DNA of 64,000 bases from Aquimarina algiphila (GTDB lineage Bacteria > Bacteroidota > Bacteroidia > Flavobacteriales > Flavobacteriaceae), in assembly GCF_007489275.1 (NCBI RefSeq), contig NZ_VLNR01000002.1:104715-168714 (forward strand), written 5' to 3'. Under the pieces are notes generated by a model that made no database searches, was not told where the DNA came from, and saw only the letters and a program-made list of their open reading frames with translations. The position numbers and the translations under genes are program-made. The number at the start of each line of letters is the position of its first letter. Position 1 is the first letter of the stretch. This document shows positions 33,420 through 41,210 of the stretch, piece after piece.

Positions 33420-33617
33420 ATGAAAACATTATTAAAGTATTTAACAGAATTAACGGAACTTCAATTTAGAAATATTACGGGAGAAACAGATCCTAAGTTA
33501 TACGATAATTTTACACGGGAAATTAACAAATACGGGTTACTTCCTTTTGATGGATTAAGTTATACGACACAACAATTATTAATAGCGCACTACTATATAA
33601 CCAATAAAAATGTTTAA
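33420..33617 (+). CDS. small phage protein
   Basis: 65 aa from ATG 33420 (upstream in-frame start 33390 less likely). Helical (KTLLKYLTELTELQFRNITG). Unknown. Confidence 0.4.
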   Translation: MKTLLKYLTELTELQFRNITGETDPKLYDNFTREINKYGLLPFDGLSYTTQQLLIAHYYITNKNV

Positions 33618-33671
33618 ATACCTCAAAAAACACCTACTAAACTAAGAAGGCAAATTTTAATACATACCCCT

Positions 33672-33803
33672 ATGAAAAAGAGAATATCATCTTACGAAAA
33701 ACCGTTCGTCGACAAAACAATAATTGTTAACGAAAAAGAAAAAAATATTTCAAAAACGTGTAATGTAATTAACGAGAATATTTACACTTTGAGATATATT
33801 TAA
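33672..33803 (+). CDS. possible 43-aa peptide
   Basis: ATG frame of 43 codons, basic and Asn-rich. Direction and spacing fit the block; no other evidence. Confidence 0.3.
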   Translation: MKKRISSYEKPFVDKTIIVNEKEKNISKTCNVINENIYTLRYI

Positions 33804-33921
33804 CAAAAAACCCTTTAAAATCAAGTTAATATTGGGAAATTAATTTGATTTCGAGAAGTTTAAGAAAGTTTTTTTAAGGGTGTTTTTCTTTCAGTTTATT
33901 TATACACAACAAAAAAAAACA

Positions 33922-34227
33922 ATGGAACTTGAAAGTAGACTAAAAAAAAATCCAAATCTAGGCTATGTCTTTACAACTATTATAAGAGACAAACAAGGCT
34001 ATGATTGGAAAGTAGTAACATCTAAAGTCGTTGGACAAAAAGGTATTATTTGTAGAATTACTAAGGGAAAACAAAGGGAAGAACGTTTTATCCCAGAAAA
34101 AGGAACAACAGACATTATCCTTATTAAAGAGGATATAAAAAGCACAAAAGAAGACGTTAGCCGTATTCATTGTCAAACGCTTATTCTTGATTTGCTTGAA
34201 TCTCCTAACAAACCATTACCGCATTAA
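33922..34227 (+). CDS. small beta-barrel-like phage protein
   Basis: 101 aa from ATG 33922; the upstream extension to 33880 is Phe-rich and unlikely. VVTSKVVGQKGIICRITKGK suggests a small barrel; helical C-terminus. Unknown. Confidence 0.4.
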   Translation: MELESRLKKNPNLGYVFTTIIRDKQGYDWKVVTSKVVGQKGIICRITKGKQREERFIPEKGTTDIILIKEDIKSTKEDVSRIHCQTLILDLLESPNKPLPH

Positions 34228-34264
34228 CTAGCATTAATTTATTAAACCTTAAAAATTCAAGAAC

Positions 34265-34687
34265 ATGAAAACCATTTTAAAAGTATTTATTGTTGCTTTT
34301 ATAGCAACCTCATGCAGTTCTGACGACGACACAGGCACAGCATTTGAATTATCAAAAGCGAATTTAACCGGAACATGGACACAAACAAAGGTGACGGGTT
34401 CTAATGGAATTGAAAACCCTGTCAGTTGTGACGGAACAACAGCAACATTGCGGTTTTTTGAACAAGGTAATGCAATAGGGCAAGTTGTAGACCCTTCCAC
34501 GCCTTGCTCTATTAACGAAATTGATTTTAAAAGCTATTCTATAGATGCAAACTCAATAACCTTGCTAGGCGCAGAACCTCCAACCGATCCGGAAAGAGTC
34601 AAATTCAATGTTTTAGAATTTTCTGCAAACAATTTAGTTATTGAAGGGGTAGAAAACGACGATACAACGCAAACGTATTCGCGTTAA
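34265..34687 (+). CDS. lipocalin-like lipoprotein carried by the phage island
   Basis: 140 aa. Type II signal with lipobox ATSC (Cys17) followed by SSDDD. The mature part LTGTWTQTKVTG...ATLRFFEQGNAIG follows the lipocalin-like lipoprotein pattern common in Flavobacteriia. Probably surface or periplasmic. It may be a lysogenic-conversion or superinfection factor, or a captured host gene (inference). Confidence 0.65.
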   Translation: MKTILKVFIVAFIATSCSSDDDTGTAFELSKANLTGTWTQTKVTGSNGIENPVSCDGTTATLRFFEQGNAIGQVVDPSTPCSINEIDFKSYSIDANSITLLGAEPPTDPERVKFNVLEFSANNLVIEGVENDDTTQTYSR

Positions 34688-34693
34688 GATTAA

Positions 34694-34726
34694 AAAAGGC
34701 AAGGGTTGTACCCCTCTTTTTTTCTC
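34694..34726 (+). terminator. probable intrinsic terminator
   Basis: AAAAAAGG..AAGGG, TTGTA loop, CCC CTCTTTTTTT: an imperfect stem with long T tail directly after the lipoprotein gene. Confidence 0.55.
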
Positions 34727-34858
34727 ATTTTAAAAAGAAACCCTTGTCTATTATTTCAAAAAAAATATCAGAAAATAAAGAGGTTACAAGAATTACAAAG
34801 ATTAGGAAAGTAGTAACCCATTACAGACCTAAGTTACATTATTAAAATTATAATTATT

Positions 34859-35605
34859 ATGGAAACTACAGTAAAAGTGCCTGTTAACAGGCTTGCGAAT
34901 TTTCAATTTAGTATAGAAAATATTCAACTACTACTATACTGCTACATGGGTTTAAAAACCTTTGAAGCATGGGGTTTATTTTTCGCTATACTACCAGAAG
35001 ATAAGATCACAGGATTACCGCGAATGATAGCGAGTATACTTGGCGGTATTTTAATCGGTGGAGCATTAACAACCGTTACCTTAAATTCAAAATTCGATTT
35101 TAAGAAAATAAAAGAGGGGAAGGAAGAAAAAGATTATAGTCCTTACTTATGGATTATAGGTTTTACTTTAATCAGTTTGTTTTTAGCCCTTGATTTTTTT
35201 GCTTTTTTTGAATCTTATTCTCCAAAAATTTTCGCTTTTTGTGCGTCCTTAGTGACTATCGAAATTAAACTTTCTTTACTCCTTAGTAAGATGTATAAAG
35301 CGGAAAAGGATAAGGTAGAAGAAAAGAAAAAAGCACAAGCACAGCAAGAAGAACAAAGCGAGTTAATATTATTGAAGTCTGATATTGAAAAAGAGAAGAG
35401 AGAAAAAGAGGAACTACAGAAAAACTTAAAAAAGATAAATGCGACATATGAGAAGGTACAGGAGAATCTAAAGAAAGAAACAGAGTATAACCAAGGATTA
35501 AAAAAACACGCCTGTAAACATTGTGATTTTCCGATGCTATCAGAGAGTGTGAAAAAGAACCACGAAGCGCAATGCGCTAAACGCAGAAAAGACAAGTCAA
35601 CTTAA
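34859..35605 (+). CDS. membrane protein with coiled coil and C-terminal zinc finger
   Basis: 248 aa. Three to four hydrophobic segments (about 22-42, 55-75, 97-118, 120-140), then a long charged coiled coil (about 143-215, EKDKVEEKKKAQAQQEEQSE) and a C2H2-like finger CKHCDFPMLSESVKKNHEAQC (about 219-239). The finger and coiled coil would be cytoplasmic. It is preceded by the shared AT-rich leader. A membrane-tethered sensor or nucleic-acid binder is possible; unrecognised. Confidence 0.5.
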   Translation: METTVKVPVNRLANFQFSIENIQLLLYCYMGLKTFEAWGLFFAILPEDKITGLPRMIASILGGILIGGALTTVTLNSKFDFKKIKEGKEEKDYSPYLWIIGFTLISLFLALDFFAFFESYSPKIFAFCASLVTIEIKLSLLLSKMYKAEKDKVEEKKKAQAQQEEQSELILLKSDIEKEKREKEELQKNLKKINATYEKVQENLKKETEYNQGLKKHACKHCDFPMLSESVKKNHEAQCAKRRKDKST

Positions 35606-35616
35606 AATGAAATAAA

Positions 35617-35841
35617 ATGAATCAAAAGGATAAAATTTACAAAGTGTTAGGAAGCGAAATCAAAAGAACTCGTAGGGCTTTAGGATATTCACAAGGAACT
35701 CTTGCTGAAAAAGCTTTTGGAAAAGGTGCGGTAAAATCAAATATTTCGGAAATTGAAACAGGAAAAATAAATATGACAACAGATAGGTTAATAAAAGTCC
35801 TTGATGCTCTTGAAATTAAAGATATTAAATTATACAGATAA
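35617..35841 (+). CDS. Xre-family HTH regulator
   Basis: 74 aa, a minimal cI/Xre helix-turn-helix domain: LGSEIKRTRRALGYSQGTLA, then VKSNISEIETGKINMTTDRL, closing with LIKVLDALEI. A likely phage repressor or antitoxin-like regulator and a candidate reader of the operators at 20877-20915. Followed 2 bp later by a gene of unknown function. Confidence 0.75.
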   Translation: MNQKDKIYKVLGSEIKRTRRALGYSQGTLAEKAFGKGAVKSNISEIETGKINMTTDRLIKVLDALEIKDIKLYR

Positions 35842-35843
35842 TT

Positions 35844-36290
35844 ATGAGTTCTGATTATACCAATAGAAATAATGCGTATTTGAATTTTTGGCAAAAACAC
35901 TTAGACAATGTACGCCTTATAGGTTCAAAGGAAAAACCGTTCGTCCTCTGGAAAAACAAATATATCTTACCTATAAAAATTTATAATTTTAAAGTAAGTT
36001 TTGTTCGCTCCTTAGACGAACGAGAGGCAATTTTTGTATTAAGTTTAAGTAAAATGAATAGAGATGTTGAAAAAATCTTATCATGGCTTAAAAACGCAAA
36101 TACAAGAGAGGTCTACGGTTTATATAGTGAGCATAGAAAATTGTTTTATCAAGGGTACATTGTTCAAATAGGAGATCAAAACAAAAACAAAACTCCTTAC
36201 TGGATAGAAGAAAACTATAATACGTTTACTTTGGATGTAGCAACAGATATTCAAAACCTATTTAAAGACGAAAATTTAATTCTGAAATAA
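35844..36290 (+). CDS. phage protein, unknown
   Basis: 148 aa, basic, mixed alpha/beta (FWQKHLDNVRLIGSKEKPF; EKILSWLKNANTREVYGLYS). Paired with the Xre gene (2-bp gap), so possibly its functional partner. Last gene of the island before a strong terminator. Confidence 0.45.
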   Translation: MSSDYTNRNNAYLNFWQKHLDNVRLIGSKEKPFVLWKNKYILPIKIYNFKVSFVRSLDEREAIFVLSLSKMNRDVEKILSWLKNANTREVYGLYSEHRKLFYQGYIVQIGDQNKNKTPYWIEENYNTFTLDVATDIQNLFKDENLILK

Positions 36291-36294
36291 GAAA

Positions 36295-36324
36295 AACCCC
36301 CGTAACGCTTTGTTTACGGGGGTT
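36295..36324. terminator. strong bidirectional terminator at the right end of the island
   Basis: AACCCCCGTAA/TTACGGGGGTT, a perfect 11-bp stem with an 8-nt loop, flanked by A and T runs. Separates the phage genes from the leftward host gene at 36516. Confidence 0.85.
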
Positions 36325-36515
36325 AAAAATATGTTATTTTTTAGGGACAATAACAGGGACAACAAAAATCTTATATAATTAATTTACAGACACTTAACCC
36401 CTTTATTATTATTTGTTTAATTTATAAAAATCTAGCGCCATTGCAAAAAGTAAATAGCCTTCTGATTTAGTACTAAACTTTGCTCTGATTTTATATATGA
36501 TGTTATATACAGGCT

Positions 36516-37007
36516 TTATTTGAGCGTGCTTTTCAGTATTTTTTCGTCACAAGCTATTTTTCCGAACTCACTCATAATAATCTTCTCGTTTTGTTCAATA
36601 TCTAACCACCAAACCCAATCAACAATTTCCACGATTCCATTTATTTTCAAGAATCTATTTTTGGAGTATTTAAAGAACAAGTCAGCATTTTTTTTGATTT
36701 CTACAGATTCTATGGGAAGCCTTGCTAAGTGAAATAAAATCATTGCCTTAATCGACTCTTCATAATCTACAGAATCTGATATATCAAATGGGCCTTTAGA
36801 GATAGTTTTTTTCCATTCAATTTCGTTGCAAACTTCTATTTCGTGCGCCGTTAATACAATTTTATTTAATTCCTTAAATTCATAAAACTCATTTTCCAAG
36901 TGCCTTGAAAACTCTAAATTCCAAAAATCAATTGAGTAATTGATATTAGAAATAGATAATCCTTTGAATATTTTATTTAGTATGATATTTATATTTTCAA
37001 TATCCAT
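36516..37007 (-). CDS. host protein, unknown
   Basis: 163 aa, soluble, acidic. Aromatic-rich segments (IVEIVDWVWWLDIEQNEKI) and a helical core; no family recognised. It could be an immunity-type protein. The start lies close to a palindrome (37034-37057), suggesting tight control. Confidence 0.45.
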   Translation of the reverse strand: MDIENINIILNKIFKGLSISNINYSIDFWNLEFSRHLENEFYEFKELNKIVLTAHEIEVCNEIEWKKTISKGPFDISDSVDYEESIKAMILFHLARLPIESVEIKKNADLFFKYSKNRFLKINGIVEIVDWVWWLDIEQNEKIIMSEFGKIACDEKILKSTLK

Positions 37008-37033
37008 TTAAGGTGCTTGTATATAACAATTGA

Positions 37034-37084
37034 ATATAGTTACCAAGGTAACTATATATCCTAAATATTAAAAATATAGTTACC
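37034..37084. promoter_or_regulatory. palindromic operator plus extra half-site
   Basis: ATATAGTTACC, AA, GGTAACTATAT (37034-37057): perfect 11-bp arms. The same half-site ATATAGTTACC recurs at 37074-37084. It is located 27 bp upstream of the leftward gene start at 37007. Probably a repressor site. The rest of 37008-37344 shows no gene. Confidence 0.6.
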
Positions 37085-37344
37085 ATCAAAAAAGCAAGAT
37101 AAGCTCATATCCTTACGATATACTCCCAGATCAACATGCATAATAGAAAGATGTGTTAGCCGCAGAAATCTATAACACAGTATCATTTGTGTTAGTATGG
37201 GGTTCCTAATACAAATATTACTTCTTTATAGACTCTTGTAATGACTCTCTTATACTTTTTTTATAAAAAATCTCAGTGTCGAAAAATGAAACTGGTATGC
37301 CTTATCCTTGTTTTTAAATTAATAATAACATTTTAAAATCAACA

Positions 37345-38052
37345 ATGATGTCTAAAGACAATTTTGAACAAAAGCTCCCTGTATTTAATGCCATACCGAC
37401 TGATGAAGTAAAAACACCTAATATACCGGTAGATAATGTCCTGCAAGAAGCAGAAAACCTTTATGTGTGGGCTACTCATGATAAAAATGACCTGGTGAAT
37501 AACTCGGGCTTAGCCTGGGATAGCTATGCAGAGAAGTTGCCCGTTCGTGCTGGTGCATTACGTCATGCACAATCGGTATGGGTTAGCGAACGCTATGGGC
37601 AGGAAGAAGCCAATAAAACCTGGAAAGAAGAATCTCCAAAAGCTTATGACCTTAGAGATGATCTGCTAGACGATTTTAGATATGCGTTTAGAAAACGTAC
37701 CGATTTGCTAGGTCGAGTACGTGAGATCGCCAATGGGAGTGGCAATGCCGATATGATACAAGATCTAAGTGATCTTAGTGTATTGGGAAAAAGTAATACC
37801 AAAGAACTTAACGAGGTAAAATTTAAACTTGCCAAACTAGATACAGCAGCAAATTTATCTAATACTATGGCAGAACTGCTGGCCAAGGCTAACGGAGCTA
37901 TACTAGAAAACTCTTCTGCAAAATTGGTGCGTGATAAAGCATTTACACATTTAAAAGAAGCAATAGACGAGGTGCGAGATGCGGGTAAATATGTGTTTAA
38001 AGATCAACCCGAGCGATTTAGAGGATATACCAGTAGGTATTATAAAAGGTAA
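37345..38052 (+). CDS. host protein, unknown helical
   Basis: 235 aa, no signal peptide, predominantly helical. Notable segments are VQ-like VLQEAENLYVWATHDKNDLV, LRHAQSVWVSERYGQEEANK and a long helical C-terminus. Family not recognised. The stop TAA (38050-38052) is followed in the same frame by about 66 open codons containing a 7-residue PG repeat, so readthrough or a former longer gene is possible. Confidence 0.45.
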   Translation: MMSKDNFEQKLPVFNAIPTDEVKTPNIPVDNVLQEAENLYVWATHDKNDLVNNSGLAWDSYAEKLPVRAGALRHAQSVWVSERYGQEEANKTWKEESPKAYDLRDDLLDDFRYAFRKRTDLLGRVREIANGSGNADMIQDLSDLSVLGKSNTKELNEVKFKLAKLDTAANLSNTMAELLAKANGAILENSSAKLVRDKAFTHLKEAIDEVRDAGKYVFKDQPERFRGYTSRYYKR

Positions 38053-38436
38053 TCCCTTGATATCACTCGCCCCGGCAGTAGTTTACTGCTTCCCGGCATA
38101 GAGATGACCCCTCCCGGTGGCTATCTCATGCCTCCCGGCAGTAGATTGATAGCTCCCGGCACTCTGGCTATACTTCCCGGCATGATGATGATGCATCCCC
38201 GCTGCCGGGAAACTTGCTTTTGGTGCAGGGGTTTACTTTACATATTCCGGTGAGTACTATATGGACTACAAGGGGGCTTAAGTATATCGCTGGCAAGCTT
38301 CTAATCGTCTCAGGAAGTTTATCGACCTCGCTATTTTTTAGAAGCAATAAAAAGTTATCTCATCTTATACATTAGAAAATCGATTATATCACGAAGTGCT
38401 AATGTATGAGAAGGGTTGAATAATTTAAAACTATGA
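38053..38436. other. intergenic segment with a GC-rich repeat array
   Basis: No independent gene. Contains the 21-bp array (38071-38202), after which the frame of the preceding gene stays open to a TGA near 38253. The remainder up to 38436 shows no feature. Confidence 0.5.
38071..38202 (+). repeat. seven-unit 21-bp periodic array (CCCGGC core)
   Basis: CCCGG[CT] (last unit CCCCGC) starts at 38071, 38092, 38113, 38134, 38155, 38176 and 38197: exact 21-bp spacing, typically as [CT]TCCCGGC plus variable bases. Read in frame with the upstream gene it encodes heptads of the type xPGxxxx. An inverted copy (TGCCGGGA) follows at 38203. GC-rich against an AT-rich genome. Confidence 0.75.
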
Positions 38437-39504
38437 TCACTTGCTTAATTTATGAAATAGGGTATTAGGGTGTTCTGAGGATGTAAAACCGGTGATATCT
38501 TTATTTTTATCCATTATAAAAGTGATTTCATGATCGGCTATATTTGTAAATGTGGTATTCTTTACATGAAAAATTGGATAGTTCATACCGTCGACTACAG
38601 CATAAAGTGATTTTTCTCTTGTATTCATTTTTAGTTCTACTGTAGTGTTGTTTAAGTATTTATATATTCCTGTGTAGGTTTCTAAATGTTTACTGTTTTT
38701 TATTTTTTCATATGGGTTGTCGTCTGATAGTATTAATCCTTCTCCAGGAGTCCATTTGTCATATTCCATATGATAGGCTATTTTTCTTGCTTCATTAAAA
38801 CCTCTTAGTTTTGCTACCAGGTGTAATGCTCCATCGATACCCGCAGAAATACCGGCAGTAGTGATTACTTTTCCGTTATCTACAAACCGTACATCTTTTC
38901 TAACATTGATTTCTGGGTATTCTTTTTCTAGTTTGTTTAATGCACTATGAAACGTAGTGGCCGTTTTACCATTTAAAACTCCTGATTTAGCTAGAGCAAA
39001 GGCCCCTGTGCATACAGAGAAATGATACTGAGTTTTTTGTTGAGTCTTGATCCAATTAATTACTTCTGCATCATTAAAAGCCGTTGAGCTGTTTCCTCCA
39101 AAAAAAGCTAAAATATCAGCTTGAGGGGCATCCTTAATATCATAGTCGGGTAGTATCTTTAATATTCCTTGGGATATAATAGGGTCTTTGGTTTTAGAAA
39201 CAGTAAATACTTCAAAATTGGCATAGGCAAATACTTCCATAGGTCCTGCAAAATCCAGTATTTCTATTCCTGGTTGTAGATAGAAAGCTATTTTTTTTCT
39301 TTTAGGGGTACTTTTTTTTAATTGTTCTTTTGAGATCAGTTTCATGTTACAGTGAGTACAAGTTCCTGGTTTATTAAATTCTATAGTATCACAACTACTG
39401 GCACAAGGAGGACATACATAAATTTTATTTGGGTTCTGTACTGATGTTTGTGATAATACTGATATGCTGATAAAAAAGATGAATGATACGATTAACTTTG
39501 ACAT
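38437..39504 (-). CDS. secreted DJ-1/PfpI-family protein with heavy-metal-binding domain
   Basis: 355 aa. A signal peptide (to about 19) is followed by a Cys-rich heavy-metal-binding motif (YVCPPCASSCD...CTHCNMKL, about 29-58), then a class I glutamine-amidotransferase-like DJ-1/PfpI domain (about 70-245) with the nucleophile Cys in FSVCTGAFALAKSG, and a C-terminal beta domain. Probably periplasmic. Substrate unknown. Neighbours a GlxA-type regulator with a related domain. Confidence 0.7.
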   Translation of the reverse strand: MSKLIVSFIFFISISVLSQTSVQNPNKIYVCPPCASSCDTIEFNKPGTCTHCNMKLISKEQLKKSTPKRKKIAFYLQPGIEILDFAGPMEVFAYANFEVFTVSKTKDPIISQGILKILPDYDIKDAPQADILAFFGGNSSTAFNDAEVINWIKTQQKTQYHFSVCTGAFALAKSGVLNGKTATTFHSALNKLEKEYPEINVRKDVRFVDNGKVITTAGISAGIDGALHLVAKLRGFNEARKIAYHMEYDKWTPGEGLILSDDNPYEKIKNSKHLETYTGIYKYLNNTTVELKMNTREKSLYAVVDGMNYPIFHVKNTTFTNIADHEITFIMDKNKDITGFTSSEHPNTLFHKLSK

Positions 39505-39592
39505 TGTTTTTTGATTAATTATTAATGCATATAAAGTTAAGCTTCTGCATACTCTTGTAGAAGGACAAGTATACGCAGTATCGGGACAGGTA

Positions 39593-40561
39593 TTATAAAG
39601 AAGTAATACTTGTGGGTAAAGCGTTTTGATGTTTTTTTAGTAAAGACCTTAATTGATTGGTACTTTTTAATCCACAAAGATGAGCCACGTAGCTAACTTT
39701 ATTTCCTTCTGCCAAAAGATGTATTGCTTTATCTACTCTTAGTTTTTCGTGGTAAGCTCCAATCGTTACTCCAGTAGTTTTTTTAAAAAGCCGAGTGAGA
39801 TTGCGGCTGCTCATATGTATATCTTCTGCTAAATCTTCTAGTGTAAAAGAAGAATGTAAATGTTTGATCATATAGTCTTGCACATCATGAATGCGAGTAT
39901 CCAAATGATTTCTATATTGTAAAAACACACTTAACTGGGGATCTGATTCTCCACGACGAAAATATAAAACCACCTCTTTGGCAATGTCTATGGCAAATTT
40001 TGGTCCGTATAGTTGTTCAAGGATATATAAGGAGAGATCAATACCAGAGCTTACTCCTGCACTAGAATATAAATTGTTATCGACTACAAAAAGTCGATTA
40101 TTGATAAGTTCTACAGATGTAAACCTATTCTCGAATTCTGTTAAATATTTCCAATGTGTTGTACATGTATTACCGTCTAATATTCCGGATTCTGCAAGTA
40201 AAAATGTTCCGGTACAGACAGAACAAATATTAACTTCATTGTTATATTGCACTCTTAACCAATCAAAGAATGTTTTACTTTTTTGTATAAAAACAGGATC
40301 AGAGAGGAGTTGAAACTCTACTCCCGGGATAAAAATAAAGTCATTTTTTGTTAATGTAAATTGAGAAAAAGAAGAAAGTTTTGTGAAATATAACCCAGCG
40401 CTACTTTGAATTTCTTTTTGATTGTCTATAGAAACAAAATGAAGATCAATATCAGCACCATACTCTTTGGCTTCATAAAAAAGATGCGCCGGACCATTTA
40501 TGTCCAGTAAATGTACTTTGGGCGGTATTACAAAAATGATATTTTTGATTCTCGGATTTTT
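39593..40561 (-). pseudogene. GlxA-family AraC regulator without a standard start codon
   Basis: From GTG 40252 only 219 aa remain, lacking half of the N-terminal domain. The same frame is open upstream to 40561 and encodes a normal DJ-1-like beginning (KNIIFVIPPKVHLLDINGPA), giving about 322 aa, the usual GlxA length. The nucleophile motif CSVCTGTFLLAESG and the C-terminal AraC HTH (FTLEDLAEDIHMSSRNLTRL) are intact. No ATG/GTG/TTG precedes the domain; the codon at the expected start is ACT, and a TGA stop lies further upstream. Either a recently disabled gene or a rare start codon. Confidence 0.6.
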
Positions 40562-40636
40562 AGTAAAGATAAGATATCTTCAAAAAAGTGTTTAAAAATC
40601 TAAATATACACGCTCTTTAATATTTGTTTTTTTGTT

Positions 40637-41095
40637 TTACTCGCAGGGAAGTGCCTTAATTTCTGAAACGAATACTTCTTGAGTGACCAGAGGATTTAGA
40701 TTAATAAAATTAGTTTCGGTATTATAATCGATAGAAATATCTCCATTACATATTTTTCCATTGTTGTCATTATCCCATTCGATATTTATATAATATGAGA
40801 TATTTCTATTTGATGTATTAAGTTCTATCATAGACTCTGGATTAGGAGGGATGGTAAGGGTTATAGTTACCGGTAGTTGATTAGATTCAAAGTTTTGAGT
40901 ACTGATCAGTGTGGCTGCAACATCTGCATAGCTATTATCAAAGCCATAGACCAAAATGGTGAATTTTGGATTAGTAATGCCTATTGATGCTGCACTTTTT
41001 AACTCTAGTCTTATTGCACTATTGCCACCATCATCATCAGAATTACATGATGTACATATTAATGCTGTTAACAATATTCGAAGTAAAATTTTCAT
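40637..41095 (-). CDS. lipoprotein, unknown
   Basis: 152 aa from ATG 41095, chosen because it places a lipobox (ICTSC) directly after the start; the longer frame to 41158 is unlikely. Mature part begins NSDDDGG, then beta-rich. Contains NDNNGKICNGD, a possible calcium-type loop. Function unknown. Confidence 0.6.
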   Translation of the reverse strand: MKILLRILLTALICTSCNSDDDGGNSAIRLELKSAASIGITNPKFTILVYGFDNSYADVAATLISTQNFESNQLPVTITLTIPPNPESMIELNTSNRNISYYINIEWDNDNNGKICNGDISIDYNTETNFINLNPLVTQEVFVSEIKALPCE

Positions 41096-41210
41096 AACAT
41101 AACAATTCGTGATGTGTAACCTGATTGTGCATTTTGGACATTGCCATCCAAAATGCACATTGGTTTATATACTATAGATGTGTGATCCTATGAAAGGTTG
41201 CGGCTTATTT

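Larger units (their letters stand above)
3043..36324. mobile_element. phage-derived island (crAss-like/Cellulophaga-podovirus-like remnant or partial prophage)
   Basis: About 33 kb, bounded on the left by an inverted repeat plus terminator and on the right by a strong terminator. It carries phage hallmarks (portal, large terminase, fibres, holin-like protein, GroES-like proteins, RusA-like resolvase), tRNA-like genes and dozens of tiny overlapping ORFs, in contrast to the larger host genes on both sides. TerL segments such as GGKTQYITGTMYFFLNW resemble crAss-like phages (recognition from memory). No integrase, major capsid, tail tube, DNA polymerase or primase is seen. I found no direct repeat at the two ends. 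Exact ends are uncertain by about 200 bp. Confidence 0.7.

Noticed and set aside
3000..36500. attL/attR direct repeats or tRNA integration site
   Set aside because: No shared direct repeat could be found by eye between the left junction (2940-3070) and the right junction (36290-36520), and no host tRNA borders the island.
36330..36520. Out-of-frame C-terminal fragment downstream of 36516-37007 (about 45 open codons on the minus strand)
   Set aside because: No start codon near its beginning and no recognisable similarity; a frameshifted tail is possible but cannot be supported.
37399..37410. Second hammerhead core (CTGATGA)
   Set aside because: It lies in a coding sequence and has no GAAA core or matching helices around it.
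38071..38202. CRISPR array
   Set aside because: Units repeat every 21 bp with only a 6-8-bp conserved core; there are no uniform repeats of 25-40 bp, no spacers and no cas genes.
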